A stretch of 18,530 nucleotides of DNA, taken from Bacillota bacterium. GTDB lineage: Bacteria > Bacillota_E > JAJZYS01 > JAJYTV01. Made by a program: the position numbers and the translations under genes. The stretch is taken from assembly GCA_021845645.1 (NCBI GenBank), contig JAJZVM010000075.1:1-18530 (forward strand), in the 5' to 3' direction. The stretch's first letter is position 1. The number at the start of each line of letters is the position of its first letter. Below the pieces are notes generated by a model, which ran no database searches, was not told where the DNA came from, and saw only the letters and a list, made by a program, of their open reading frames with translations. Below, in pieces: positions 7,483-14,582 of this stretch.

Positions 7483-8175
7483 GTGCCCGCTCTAAAGGCC
7501 GTCCTCTTCGACGGCGGCAATACGCTTTTGGATCTCGACTACCCCTGGCTCACGAAGCTGGCCCGGCGCCTCGGGGCCGCCGACCCGACGCCGGAGGCGA
7601 TCGGCCGCGCGGGCGCACGGCTGATGCGCCAGCGCAGTCTGCGCTACGGGCGAACACCCGCAAGGCAGGACGCGCAGGCGGTGTTCGAGGAGTCCTTCTC
7701 GGCCATCGCTGCGGAGCTCGGCCTGTCGCCCATGGCCGCGGCGGAGTTCGCCCGCAGGGCCCACCTGGAGGACCGGGAACACCCGCAGGGGCTTTGGCGC
7801 TGCCCGGCGCCAGGAGCCCTCGCGACCCTGTCGGCGCTGAGGGCCCGAAATCTGCACCTGGGCGTCATCTCGAACTCGGGCGGCAAGGTCGAAGCCCACC
7901 TGGGACTCGCCGGCCTGGCCGACTACCTGGACCTCGTGATCGACTCGTCGCAGGTCGGGGTGGAGAAGCCGGACCCGGCGATCTTCCGCTTGGCCCTCGC
8001 GCAGCTCGGACTCTCCTCGCACGAGGCGGTCTACGTCGGCGACCTCCTCGACATCGATTGCGCGGGAGCCCGCGGCGCCGGCCTCACGCCCTACCTCTAC
8101 GACCCCTACGACGTCTACCCCGACGTGGAGGAGCAGCGGGTGCGAGCACTGCGCGAGCTCCTGGATCACTTCTGA
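7483..8175 (+). CDS. HAD-superfamily hydrolase with a modified motif I
   Basis: This 230-residue cytoplasmic protein has the haloacid-dehalogenase phosphatase fold. Motif I is FDGGNTLLD with the nucleophile Asp10; the second aspartate of the usual DxD is Gly12. Motif II is VISNSGG (Ser130), motif III is GVEKPDPAIF (Lys162), and motif IV is VGDLLDID (Asp187, with Asp190/192). The helical cap lies between motifs I and II, as in subfamily IA. Loss of the second motif-I acid occurs in some HAD groups with FDAGGTL-type motifs, so activity is possible but the substrate is unknown. I choose GTG 7483 because GGGGGAGG lies seven bases upstream; the in-frame upstream ATG-type starts would place this binding site inside the gene. 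A weak extended -10 (TGCTACGCT) is visible at 7439-7447. Confidence 0.9.
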   Translation: MPALKAVLFDGGNTLLDLDYPWLTKLARRLGAADPTPEAIGRAGARLMRQRSLRYGRTPARQDAQAVFEESFSAIAAELGLSPMAAAEFARRAHLEDREHPQGLWRCPAPGALATLSALRARNLHLGVISNSGGKVEAHLGLAGLADYLDLVIDSSQVGVEKPDPAIFRLALAQLGLSSHEAVYVGDLLDIDCAGARGAGLTPYLYDPYDVYPDVEEQRVRALRELLDHF

Positions 8176-8176
8176 C

Positions 8177-8206
8177 GCCTGCGCAGCCCGCAGGGCTTGG
8201 GCAGGC
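8177..8206. terminator. Hairpin between convergent genes
   Basis: GCCTGC (8177-8182) pairs with GCAGGC (8201-8206), and inside this AGCCC (8185-8189) pairs with GGGCT (8193-8197) around a 3-base loop. It lies in the 44-base gap between the convergent HAD and kinase genes, so it may stop transcription from both sides. There is no U-tract on either side. Confidence 0.45.
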
Positions 8207-8219
8207 TCGCCCTCGGCCC

Positions 8220-10139
8220 TCAGCGCCGGTCGGGCCCGCGCCGTTCCCCTTCGCTGACCGCCGCCAGGGCCTCGCGCATTTCCGCAAGGCCGTACGGCTT
8301 GGGCAGGGCGGCGCGGAAGCCGTAACGGGCCGGATCGAGCATCGCGTCATGGGTCGTGTATCCGCTCGAGACCAGGCCCCGCAGCATGGGGTGGATGGCC
8401 CAGAGCTGCTCGAAGAGTTCCCGCGCCCCGAGATCGCCCGGCATCGTGACGTCGAGGATCGCCACCTCATAAGGCTTGCCGCGCGTGACCGACCGTCGCA
8501 TCAGGGCTAGTGCCTCCTCGCTCCCGGCGGCCACCTCGGCGCGGCAGCCGAGTTCCTTCAGCATCGCCGCTCCGGCCCTGCGCACCGCGGCGTCGTCATC
8601 GACGAGCAGGACGCGCAGTTGGCGGCGCAGTTCCGCATGCGCCGGGGCTTCGGGCGCGGCTGCCGCTGCGACCTCTTCCAGGGCCGCAGGCAGGTAGATC
8701 GTGAAGATCGTCCCCTGGCCCGTCCTGGACTGCACCGCGATGTGTCCCTCGTGGTGACGCACGATGCGCCGGGTGGTGGCGAGGCCGAGACCCTGCCCGC
8801 CCTGCCGGGTGGTGAAATAGGGGTCGAAGATGCGCGGCAGGTGCTCGGGCGCGACACCGTGGCCAGAATCCGCCACCACCAGGCGCACGTAGGGCCCCGG
8901 TGGCAGCGGCACCGGCGGGTCCGCCTCGGGCAGCGCGACATTTTCCGCCTGCGCGCGCAGCACGCCGCCGTCGGGCATCGCCGCGACCGCGTTCATCACG
9001 AGGTTCTGCAGCACCTGCGCGAGCTCGCCCGCGTCGCCCCGCACCGCCCGGAGGTCATCCGGCGCCAGGATCTCGCTCTTGACGCGCGAGCCGCGCAAGA
9101 GGAACGGGATCACGTCCGCGAGGAGCGGCCCGACTTCGGTCGGCGCGAAAGCCTGGGCATCGCTGCTGCGCACATACTTCGAGAGCTGATGGGCGAGATA
9201 GGCGGCGCGATCACAGGCCGCCGTACCCTCCGCGAGCAGCGGCTCGACATCGGCCTGGCCCGCCGCCGCCTGCTGCGCCAGCGACAGGTTGCCGCGGATG
9301 ACCGTCAAAAGGTTGTTGAAGTCGTGGGCGATGCCGGCCGCCAGCTGGTCGAGCGCCTCGAGCTTCTGTGCGCGGAAGAGTTCCTCTTCCGCCTGTCGCA
9401 GCTCCGTGACGTCCATCACCGTAGCCGTGACCCGTCCCTGCCCGCCCGTCGCGCCAGGGACGCCTTGGGCCTGCATCAGCCAGTGCCGGAGGCTCCCGTC
9501 CGGCCGGACGACGCGATATTCGAGACGCACCGTCTCGCCGAGCTGGGCCGAGGCCCAGGCCAGTTCGACGCGGTCGAGGTCCTCCGGATGCACGAACATG
9601 TGGCGCAGATCGCGCCAGCGCGCAGAGGGTTGCCGCTTCCACTGCAGCAGTTCGAGCAGCTGCTCGGAGAGCGTCACCTCCCCCGTCCCTCCGTCCCACT
9701 CGACCCGGCCGAGCCCCGCGAACTGGTAGGCCTCCGCGAGCTCGGTGCGGCTTTCGGCGAGCTTCGTGGCCATCTGCCGCTCCCCGGTGACATCCCGCGC
9801 GTGCAGGAGGATCGCGCCGATGTCCGCCCGCTGGCGCAGATCCCGCAGGAGAATCTCCATCATCAGGTAGCCGCCGTCGCGATGGCGCACCGGCAGCACC
9901 CGGCGCTCGAGCCGTCCCCTCCCCGCGAGGAGGCGGCCGAGCGCCCTGGGCCCTGCGGCCGGGTCCGCCAAGGCGACGAACTCGAAGCACGACCGTCCGA
10001 CCATCTCCTCGGGGTCGAAGCCGAGCACCCTGCGCACCTCCGAGGCCACGTGGCGGCAGACGCCCCGCTCGTCCAGCGTCGCGAGGAAGCCTCCGGTGTC
10101 GCCGAGCAACGCATCGTAGTACTCGCCTGCGCTGGCCAT
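8220..10139 (-). CDS. Soluble hybrid sensor histidine kinase: PAS-PAS-HisKA-HATPase-receiver
   Basis: This 639-residue signalling protein has no transmembrane segment. Two PAS domains occupy about residues 10-120 and 135-250. The second has the PAC-like YRVVRPDGSLRHWL stretch. The phosphoacceptor box AAGIAHDFNNLL carries His272. The ATPase domain has an N box (LQNLVMNAVAAMP, about 378-389), then DSGHGV and a GQGLGLATTRRIV box at 448-460. A C-terminal receiver begins at VLLVDDD (510-515), with phosphate acceptor Asp563 in ILDVTMPG and Lys614 in LPKPY. It probably senses a cytoplasmic cue such as redox, ligand or light through PAS and passes phosphate to its own receiver. No separate response regulator is adjacent. 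I place the start at 10139, preceded by GAGGAGGTG. The longer frame from 10223 lacks a binding site. It lies 150 bases downstream of the BNR lipoprotein gene on the same strand. Confidence 0.94.
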   Translation of the reverse strand: MASAGEYYDALLGDTGGFLATLDERGVCRHVASEVRRVLGFDPEEMVGRSCFEFVALADPAAGPRALGRLLAGRGRLERRVLPVRHRDGGYLMMEILLRDLRQRADIGAILLHARDVTGERQMATKLAESRTELAEAYQFAGLGRVEWDGGTGEVTLSEQLLELLQWKRQPSARWRDLRHMFVHPEDLDRVELAWASAQLGETVRLEYRVVRPDGSLRHWLMQAQGVPGATGGQGRVTATVMDVTELRQAEEELFRAQKLEALDQLAAGIAHDFNNLLTVIRGNLSLAQQAAAGQADVEPLLAEGTAACDRAAYLAHQLSKYVRSSDAQAFAPTEVGPLLADVIPFLLRGSRVKSEILAPDDLRAVRGDAGELAQVLQNLVMNAVAAMPDGGVLRAQAENVALPEADPPVPLPPGPYVRLVVADSGHGVAPEHLPRIFDPYFTTRQGGQGLGLATTRRIVRHHEGHIAVQSRTGQGTIFTIYLPAALEEVAAAAAPEAPAHAELRRQLRVLLVDDDAAVRRAGAAMLKELGCRAEVAAGSEEALALMRRSVTRGKPYEVAILDVTMPGDLGARELFEQLWAIHPMLRGLVSSGYTTHDAMLDPARYGFRAALPKPYGLAEMREALAAVSEGERRGPDRR

Positions 10140-10289
10140 GCCGCACCTCCTCGCGATCTGCGCGACCATGTTCCAATCCGTGACCGAAGACAATTTGTCC
10201 CTCAGCGCACCGACTCCTTCCATTTATGGGCGGCAGACAAAGAAGGACCGCTTGGCCCCTGCCATCGAGGGAAGCGATCCCAGCGCGGA

Positions 10290-12275
10290 TCACTGGATGT
10301 AGGTCCAGGTCTTCCCGCCGTCGGCCGAGCGCAGGAGGCCTGTGGTCGTCTCGAGCAGCACCGTGGACCGTCCCTGCACGGCGATCGCGGAGGCGACGCC
10401 GGTCCCGCCCAGATCCAGCCTGCGCCAGTCGCGGCCGCCGTCCGTTGTCACGATGTATGCTCCCTGTCCGCCGTAGCGCTGCACGACGGCGAAGCCGGCC
10501 TGGTCGGCCGCCATCGCGGTGCCGGGCGCGGCGTACTTCGGCAGATTGGGCAGTCGCAAAATGGTTCGCCAGCGCTGGCCACCGTCCCGCGTCGCGTAGA
10601 TGGCGAGTCTCTCCCCGTCCTCCACGTAGGCGTAGCCCACGTCGGCGCTCGCGAACGCCGCGGCCCAGGTGTAGCCGGCGGGCAGACGGCCGTACCGGCG
10701 CCAGGTATGGCCCGCGTCCATGCTGCGCAGGACCTCGCCGCCACTGCGCCGGGTCACGAGGGCGACGGCCCGGCCGCCAGCGAAGAAGCGGGCATAGCTC
10801 GGCTCCTCGGGGAGCACCACACCGCCCGCTCGCCACTCCTTGCCGCCGTCGTCGGTGGTGTAGAGCAGCGCTCCGCCCGCGGCGCTCTGCGCCAAGAGGT
10901 AGCCCACGCGGCCGCCCGGGAAGGAGGCGAACCAGGGCGGATCACCGGGCAAATCGCCCTGCTCGGTCCACGTCCGCCCGCCATCCTGGCTCGAGAGCAG
11001 GGCCTGCGCGGCGTCAGCCAGCCCGACGCCGTCGAGGCGTACCCCGTCGCTCGCCGCGAACGCGCTGGTCGGCAGGGAGGCGGGCCAGACGCGGCGCACC
11101 CCGCCAGGGGGCGTGATGCGGACAAGCGCCGTGCCCGCCGAGCTTCCCGGCGGCAAGGAGCCCGCGATGGCATAGGCCACCCCCCCGACGGGGTCGAGGG
11201 CCCCGGCCGTGAATCCGCGGGCGAAAAACTGGTGGAAGCTGCGGCCGCCGTCCACGGTCACGAGAACGCCACCGGCGCCTGGACCCGCTCCCGGCGAAAG
11301 GGCGATCCAGCCCGTCTTTGCGCTCGTGAAGACAGGCGGGCTCGCCCAGCCGGCCTGGATCTGCGCCCCCCAGCGGTAGGCCGTCTGCAGCGTCTGCCAC
11401 GTGCGCCCGCCATCCCGCGTCTCTTCGAGCCCCGGCAGGCAGCCGCCCATCGTGCAGCCCTGAAGATCCGGCAGTGCGGCGAAACCGACCGTCGGCGAAA
11501 GGAAATCGAGGGCGAAGGTGCCCGTGTTGCCGACGGAACTCTCGCCGACCGCCTGCAGCACCCGCCAATGCTCCCCCGCGTCGTCCGTGCCGAGGATCGC
11601 TCCCCGACAGACCGACTGCGGGCCCTGGCCACTGCAATGCCAGCCCGCGACGTAACCCTGGTTCTCCGAGGGGAAGTCCGCGTAGGCAGGCAGGTAGCCG
11701 CCTGTCGCGACGCTCTGCCAGGTGCGCCCGCCATCCCGTGTCAGCTCGAGCGACGACGCGGAGAACTCCCCGCCCCGCCCAGGCCTTGCGGCGATGGCAT
11801 AGCCGAAGTCGTTTGCGAGGAAGCGGGGCGGGGCGTAGAAGACGCCCGCAGCGAGCCGCGTCCACGTGCGCCCGCCATCGGTCGTACCGAGAAGCCGCTG
11901 CGGCTGGCCGGGGTTTGCGAGCAGCACCCAGCCGAGTTGCGGGCCGACGAACTGAAGGTCCGAAGGGGACCCGGGACCGAGGGGGGTCCAGGCAATGTCG
12001 GCGCCACCGTTCGCGGTCCGACCGAACGCCGCGACGCAGTGGCCCTGTCCTTGGCCGCAGCGCTCGCCTGCGACGTAGCCCCGCTGGACCGTGAGGAAGT
12101 CGAGCGCCGCAAGGGACCAGGGCTCGGGCCCGACGCGGCCGTCGATCGTGCCGACGATCCGTCCGACCGGCGCGGCCGGTCCCGCGGAGACGCCGGTGCC
12201 GCAGGCCGCGACGGCCAGGGCCACGGCCGCGACCACCGCCGCCGCCCAGCGCCTGGGACGCGCCCGAGCAGCCAT
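10290..12275 (-). CDS. YCF48/BNR-repeat lipoprotein (sialidase/photosystem-stability-factor-like beta-propeller)
   Basis: This predicted surface lipoprotein of about 661 residues has a signal peptide with an arginine-rich n-region, an alanine/valine core and the lipobox VAAC (Cys25). The mature part contains about eleven copies of a short motif of the form TxDGGRTW or close variants, at roughly residues 131, 178, 229, 285, 339, 428, 472, 517, 561, 609 and 649. This is the Asp-box/YCF48 type that builds beta-propellers; this many blades could form one large or two propellers. Cysteine pairs occur at about 72/79, 213/222 and 273/278 and may be disulfides. The family is associated with protein binding or assembly and extracellular recognition; true sialidase residues are not evident. 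The start at 12275 is set by GAAGGAGGAAGG just upstream; the frame extends further upstream to 12389 without support. The hybrid kinase follows on the same strand. Confidence 0.92.
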   Translation of the reverse strand: MAARARPRRWAAAVVAAVALAVAACGTGVSAGPAAPVGRIVGTIDGRVGPEPWSLAALDFLTVQRGYVAGERCGQGQGHCVAAFGRTANGGADIAWTPLGPGSPSDLQFVGPQLGWVLLANPGQPQRLLGTTDGGRTWTRLAAGVFYAPPRFLANDFGYAIAARPGRGGEFSASSLELTRDGGRTWQSVATGGYLPAYADFPSENQGYVAGWHCSGQGPQSVCRGAILGTDDAGEHWRVLQAVGESSVGNTGTFALDFLSPTVGFAALPDLQGCTMGGCLPGLEETRDGGRTWQTLQTAYRWGAQIQAGWASPPVFTSAKTGWIALSPGAGPGAGGVLVTVDGGRSFHQFFARGFTAGALDPVGGVAYAIAGSLPPGSSAGTALVRITPPGGVRRVWPASLPTSAFAASDGVRLDGVGLADAAQALLSSQDGGRTWTEQGDLPGDPPWFASFPGGRVGYLLAQSAAGGALLYTTDDGGKEWRAGGVVLPEEPSYARFFAGGRAVALVTRRSGGEVLRSMDAGHTWRRYGRLPAGYTWAAAFASADVGYAYVEDGERLAIYATRDGGQRWRTILRLPNLPKYAAPGTAMAADQAGFAVVQRYGGQGAYIVTTDGGRDWRRLDLGGTGVASAIAVQGRSTVLLETTTGLLRSADGGKTWTYIQ

Positions 12276-12513
12276 ACGCCTTCCTCCTTCGCTTGCGAAA
12301 CGAGCACTGGCGCTAAGTTCCTTGCGCATCGGCCGGGTCCCTCTGGCAATCCGCGCCTCGTGCAGGGGTCGTCCGCACCCGCGACGCATGAAGGCAGGAC
12401 CGCCCGGTTACGCCAAGCAGGGCCTGCAGCCGCGCCCGCTCTCTGCTAGAGTTGGTCGGGGGGAGTTCTTGCCACCGGCCGGGGCAGTTCTCACAGGGAA
12501 AGGAAGACGCTTG
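12276..12513. promoter_or_regulatory. Divergent intergenic region with a possible extended -10 for the cystathionine enzyme gene
   Basis: This 238-base gap must hold the promoters of two divergent genes. On the plus strand, TGC-TAGAGT (12444-12452) resembles an extended -10 element about 60 bases before ATG 12514; no clear -35 lies upstream. Next to the lipoprotein start, a small inverted repeat TTCGC-TT-GCGAA sits at 12289-12300. I found no SAM riboswitch or T-box signature ahead of the sulfur amino-acid gene. Confidence 0.35.
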
Positions 12514-13689
12514 ATGGCAGAGACCCTCAAAGGACTCAACTCCCTGCTCGTGCACGAAGGAGAGGCTCCCGATCCCGTCTCGGGGTCCATCACCTCTCCG
12601 ATCTACCAGACCTCGACGTTCGCGTTCCCGACGAACCAGAGCATGGCCGACTTCATGAACGAGCAGAAGGAGGGCTACATCTACACGCGCCTCGGCAACC
12701 CGAACTTTACCGTCGCCGAGGCGAAGATCGCGAAGCTGGAGGGCGCGGAGAAGGCCCTCATGCTCTCCTCGGGCATGGCGGCGGTCGCGACCGCCCTGAT
12801 GGCGTCCTGCGGCGCCGGTGACCACCTGATCGCCCACGCCGACATCTATGGCGGCACGTTCGGCCTCCTGCACGATCTCCTGCCGCGCTTCGGTGTCGAG
12901 ACCACCTTCATGGACCTCAGGGACCCCTCCGCGCTGCGGGGCGCCTTGAGGCCGGAGACCAAGGTCGTGTACCTCGAGACTCCGAGCAACCCGACGCTGC
13001 GGCTCGCGGACATCGCGGCCATCGCCGAGATCGCCCACGCCAACGGCCTGCGGCTGATCGTCGACAACACCTTCGCGACCCCGGTGAACCAGCGGCCGCT
13101 CGCCCTCGGCGCCGACGCCGTCGTTCACAGCGGCACGAAGTATCTGAACGGCCACAGCGACGTCATCGCCGGCGCCGTCGCGGGCCCGGCGGAATTCATC
13201 CTCGCCTGCAGCGACGTCGCCCGCAAGCTTGGCGGCACCCTGAACGCGTTCGACGCCTGGCTGCTCGGCCGCGGCCTCAAGACGCTCGCTCTCAGGGTGC
13301 ACAAGCAGAACGAGAACGGCCTGGCCATCGCGGAGTATCTCGAAGGGCACCCGGCCATCGCGGAGGTGCTCTATCCCGGCCTCCAGAGCCACCCGCAGCA
13401 CGAGCTCGCGACGCGCCAGATGACGGGCTTCGGCGGTGTTCTGAGCGTGCGCCTGAGGGGCGGCCAGCCGGCCGTGGACCGCTTCCTCGACCGCGTCCAA
13501 CTCTTCGGCCGCGCCGTGAGCCTCGGCTCGGTGGAGTCGCTCATCACCCAGCCGGTGGCGGCCGTCCACCGCTTCGTGCCACCGGAATTCCAGGCGAAGG
13601 GCGGCATCACCGCCGATCTCGTGCGCATCGCGGTCGGCATCGAGGATGCGGAGGACCTGATCCGGGACCTCGGGCAGGCCCTGGCCTGA
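12514..13689 (+). CDS. Cys/Met metabolism PLP-dependent enzyme (cystathionine gamma-synthase/gamma-lyase type)
   Basis: This 391-residue cytoplasmic PLP enzyme is of the trans-sulfuration family, for example cystathionine gamma-synthase (O-acyl-homoserine plus cysteine) or gamma-lyase. Visible landmarks are YTRLGNPN (57-64, Tyr/Arg that bind PLP phosphate of the neighbouring subunit), SSGMAA (85-90), YGGTFGLL (112-119), the Asp184 that contacts the PLP ring in VDNTFATP, and Lys209 in HSGTKYLNGHSD, the Schiff-base lysine. The C-terminal SLGSVESLITQP (336-347) and LVRIAVGIED motifs are also typical. It has glycine where methionine gamma-lyase usually has cysteine in YGCT, so I favour synthase or cystathionine lyase over methioninase. 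Synthase versus lyase cannot be separated by eye. The ribosome binding site GGGAAAGGAAG ends eight bases before the ATG. The LipL-like gene follows within 40 bases, probably in the same transcript. Confidence 0.95.
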   Translation: MAETLKGLNSLLVHEGEAPDPVSGSITSPIYQTSTFAFPTNQSMADFMNEQKEGYIYTRLGNPNFTVAEAKIAKLEGAEKALMLSSGMAAVATALMASCGAGDHLIAHADIYGGTFGLLHDLLPRFGVETTFMDLRDPSALRGALRPETKVVYLETPSNPTLRLADIAAIAEIAHANGLRLIVDNTFATPVNQRPLALGADAVVHSGTKYLNGHSDVIAGAVAGPAEFILACSDVARKLGGTLNAFDAWLLGRGLKTLALRVHKQNENGLAIAEYLEGHPAIAEVLYPGLQSHPQHELATRQMTGFGGVLSVRLRGGQPAVDRFLDRVQLFGRAVSLGSVESLITQPVAAVHRFVPPEFQAKGGITADLVRIAVGIEDAEDLIRDLGQALA

Positions 13690-13725
13690 CGCATCCCGCT
13701 GTTCGCAAGGAAGGATGATCCGGCC

Positions 13726-14388
13726 CTGGACGTCGATCTCCACCTGAGACCGCTCGGCTCGCTCGAGGCCAGCTTCGCCCGCGACGAACACCTGGCCGAA
13801 GGCGAGGATACCCGCAGAGCGCGACTCTGGCTGCACGGTCCAAGCCTCGTCCCCGGCATGCGCGACATGCGCCTGCCGGGGGCCGAAGACGCCGTCCGGC
13901 AGTTCCGCTCCCTCGGCTACGAGGTGCACCTGCGCTCCTCCGGCGGGCGGCTCGTCGTGCTCGACGAGGGCGTCCTGAACGTCGCGCTCGCCTACGCGGG
14001 CGAAGCTCTGCCCGGCATCGAACCGGGCTTCCAGTTGATGGCCGATGTACTGTCGGCAGCCCTCGGGGATATGGGTCTTGAGCCCGTCGTCGGCGAGGTG
14101 GCCGGCAGCATCTGCTCCGGCCGCTACGACCTCTCGATCGGCGGGCGGAAGGTGGCGGGCCTGTCGCAGCGGCGCCGCCGCAACTTCGCTCTGATCCACG
14201 CGTTCCTGCTGGTCGAGGGAGACGGCAAGGGCCGGGAGGATCTTGCCACCTCGTTCTACCGTCTGGCCGGCGCCTCCGCCGAGGAAGGGATCCGACCGGG
14301 CACCATGGCGGCCTTGCGGGAATTGCGGCAAGACGTGACGGTCGCCATGGCGGTCGATGCCCTCATGCGGGTGCTCACCCGGCTCTGA
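13726..14388 (+). CDS. lipL: LipL-like octanoyltransferase (lipoate biosynthesis), start uncertain
   Basis: This is a lipoate-ligase-fold acyltransferase resembling Bacillus LipL, which moves octanoyl groups from GcvH to the E2 subunits of lipoate-dependent complexes. Family features are SSGGRLVVLDEGVLNVAL, then AGSICSGRYDLSIGGRKVAG with the expected catalytic cysteine (codon 14113-14115), then GLSQRRRRN, and a C-terminal region with IRPGTM. The first in-frame ATG (13858) would remove about 44 residues that still look homologous, including SFARDEHL and the LHGPSLVPGMRDMRLP stretch. In this frame, open from 13690, the best initiation candidate is CTG 13726, eleven bases after AAGGAAGG (13707-13714). 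ATG 13715 lies closer to the binding site but is in another frame that stops at 13745. A CTG start, a lost base or a frameshift are all possible. It is close behind the cystathionine enzyme gene. Confidence 0.78.
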   Translation: MDVDLHLRPLGSLEASFARDEHLAEGEDTRRARLWLHGPSLVPGMRDMRLPGAEDAVRQFRSLGYEVHLRSSGGRLVVLDEGVLNVALAYAGEALPGIEPGFQLMADVLSAALGDMGLEPVVGEVAGSICSGRYDLSIGGRKVAGLSQRRRRNFALIHAFLLVEGDGKGREDLATSFYRLAGASAEEGIRPGTMAALRELRQDVTVAMAVDALMRVLTRL

Positions 14389-14418
14389 TCGGCCTGCCAC
14401 ATCCTGGCGAATCCGCTT

Positions 14419-14442
14419 GCAGGGCGCCGTCTGGCGCCCTGC
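14419..14442 (+). terminator. Terminator hairpin after the LipL-like gene
   Basis: A perfect 10-bp stem (GCAGGGCGCC with GGCGCCCTGC) and 4-base loop start 31 bases after the stop at 14388. CCTGCTGTCG follows, without a U-tract. Confidence 0.7.
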
Positions 14443-14582
14443 CCTGCTGTCGCGGCACAGCCATGGCCGGGATCCGGACCAAGCCGGCACGCGCTCCCCG
14501 TTCCACGGCCGTGGGCAGGATGTCACGCGGCCATGGCAAAACCTCTGCGCAATGAGAGAGCGCCGATGGGCGGAGGCATCCA

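Noticed and set aside
10140..10289. A promoter or terminator between the BNR lipoprotein and kinase genes
   Set aside because: Some TTGTCT-like hexamers exist on the minus strand, but none has a matching -10 at proper spacing, and no stable hairpin is visible.
8619..12449. A 1276-codon plus-strand open frame opposite the kinase and BNR lipoprotein genes
   Set aside because: It is codon-aligned with both minus-strand genes, so a stop would need TTA, CTA or TCA codons in them; these are avoided at high GC. The translation is rich in Arg, Ala, Gly and His, has no family features, and spans two real genes and their gap.
13715..13747. A second selenocysteine TGA in the short frame starting at ATG 13715
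   Set aside because: Sequence after that TGA in the same frame shows no resemblance to LipL; the homologous body is in another frame, and no SECIS-like hairpin with a GGUCU loop follows.
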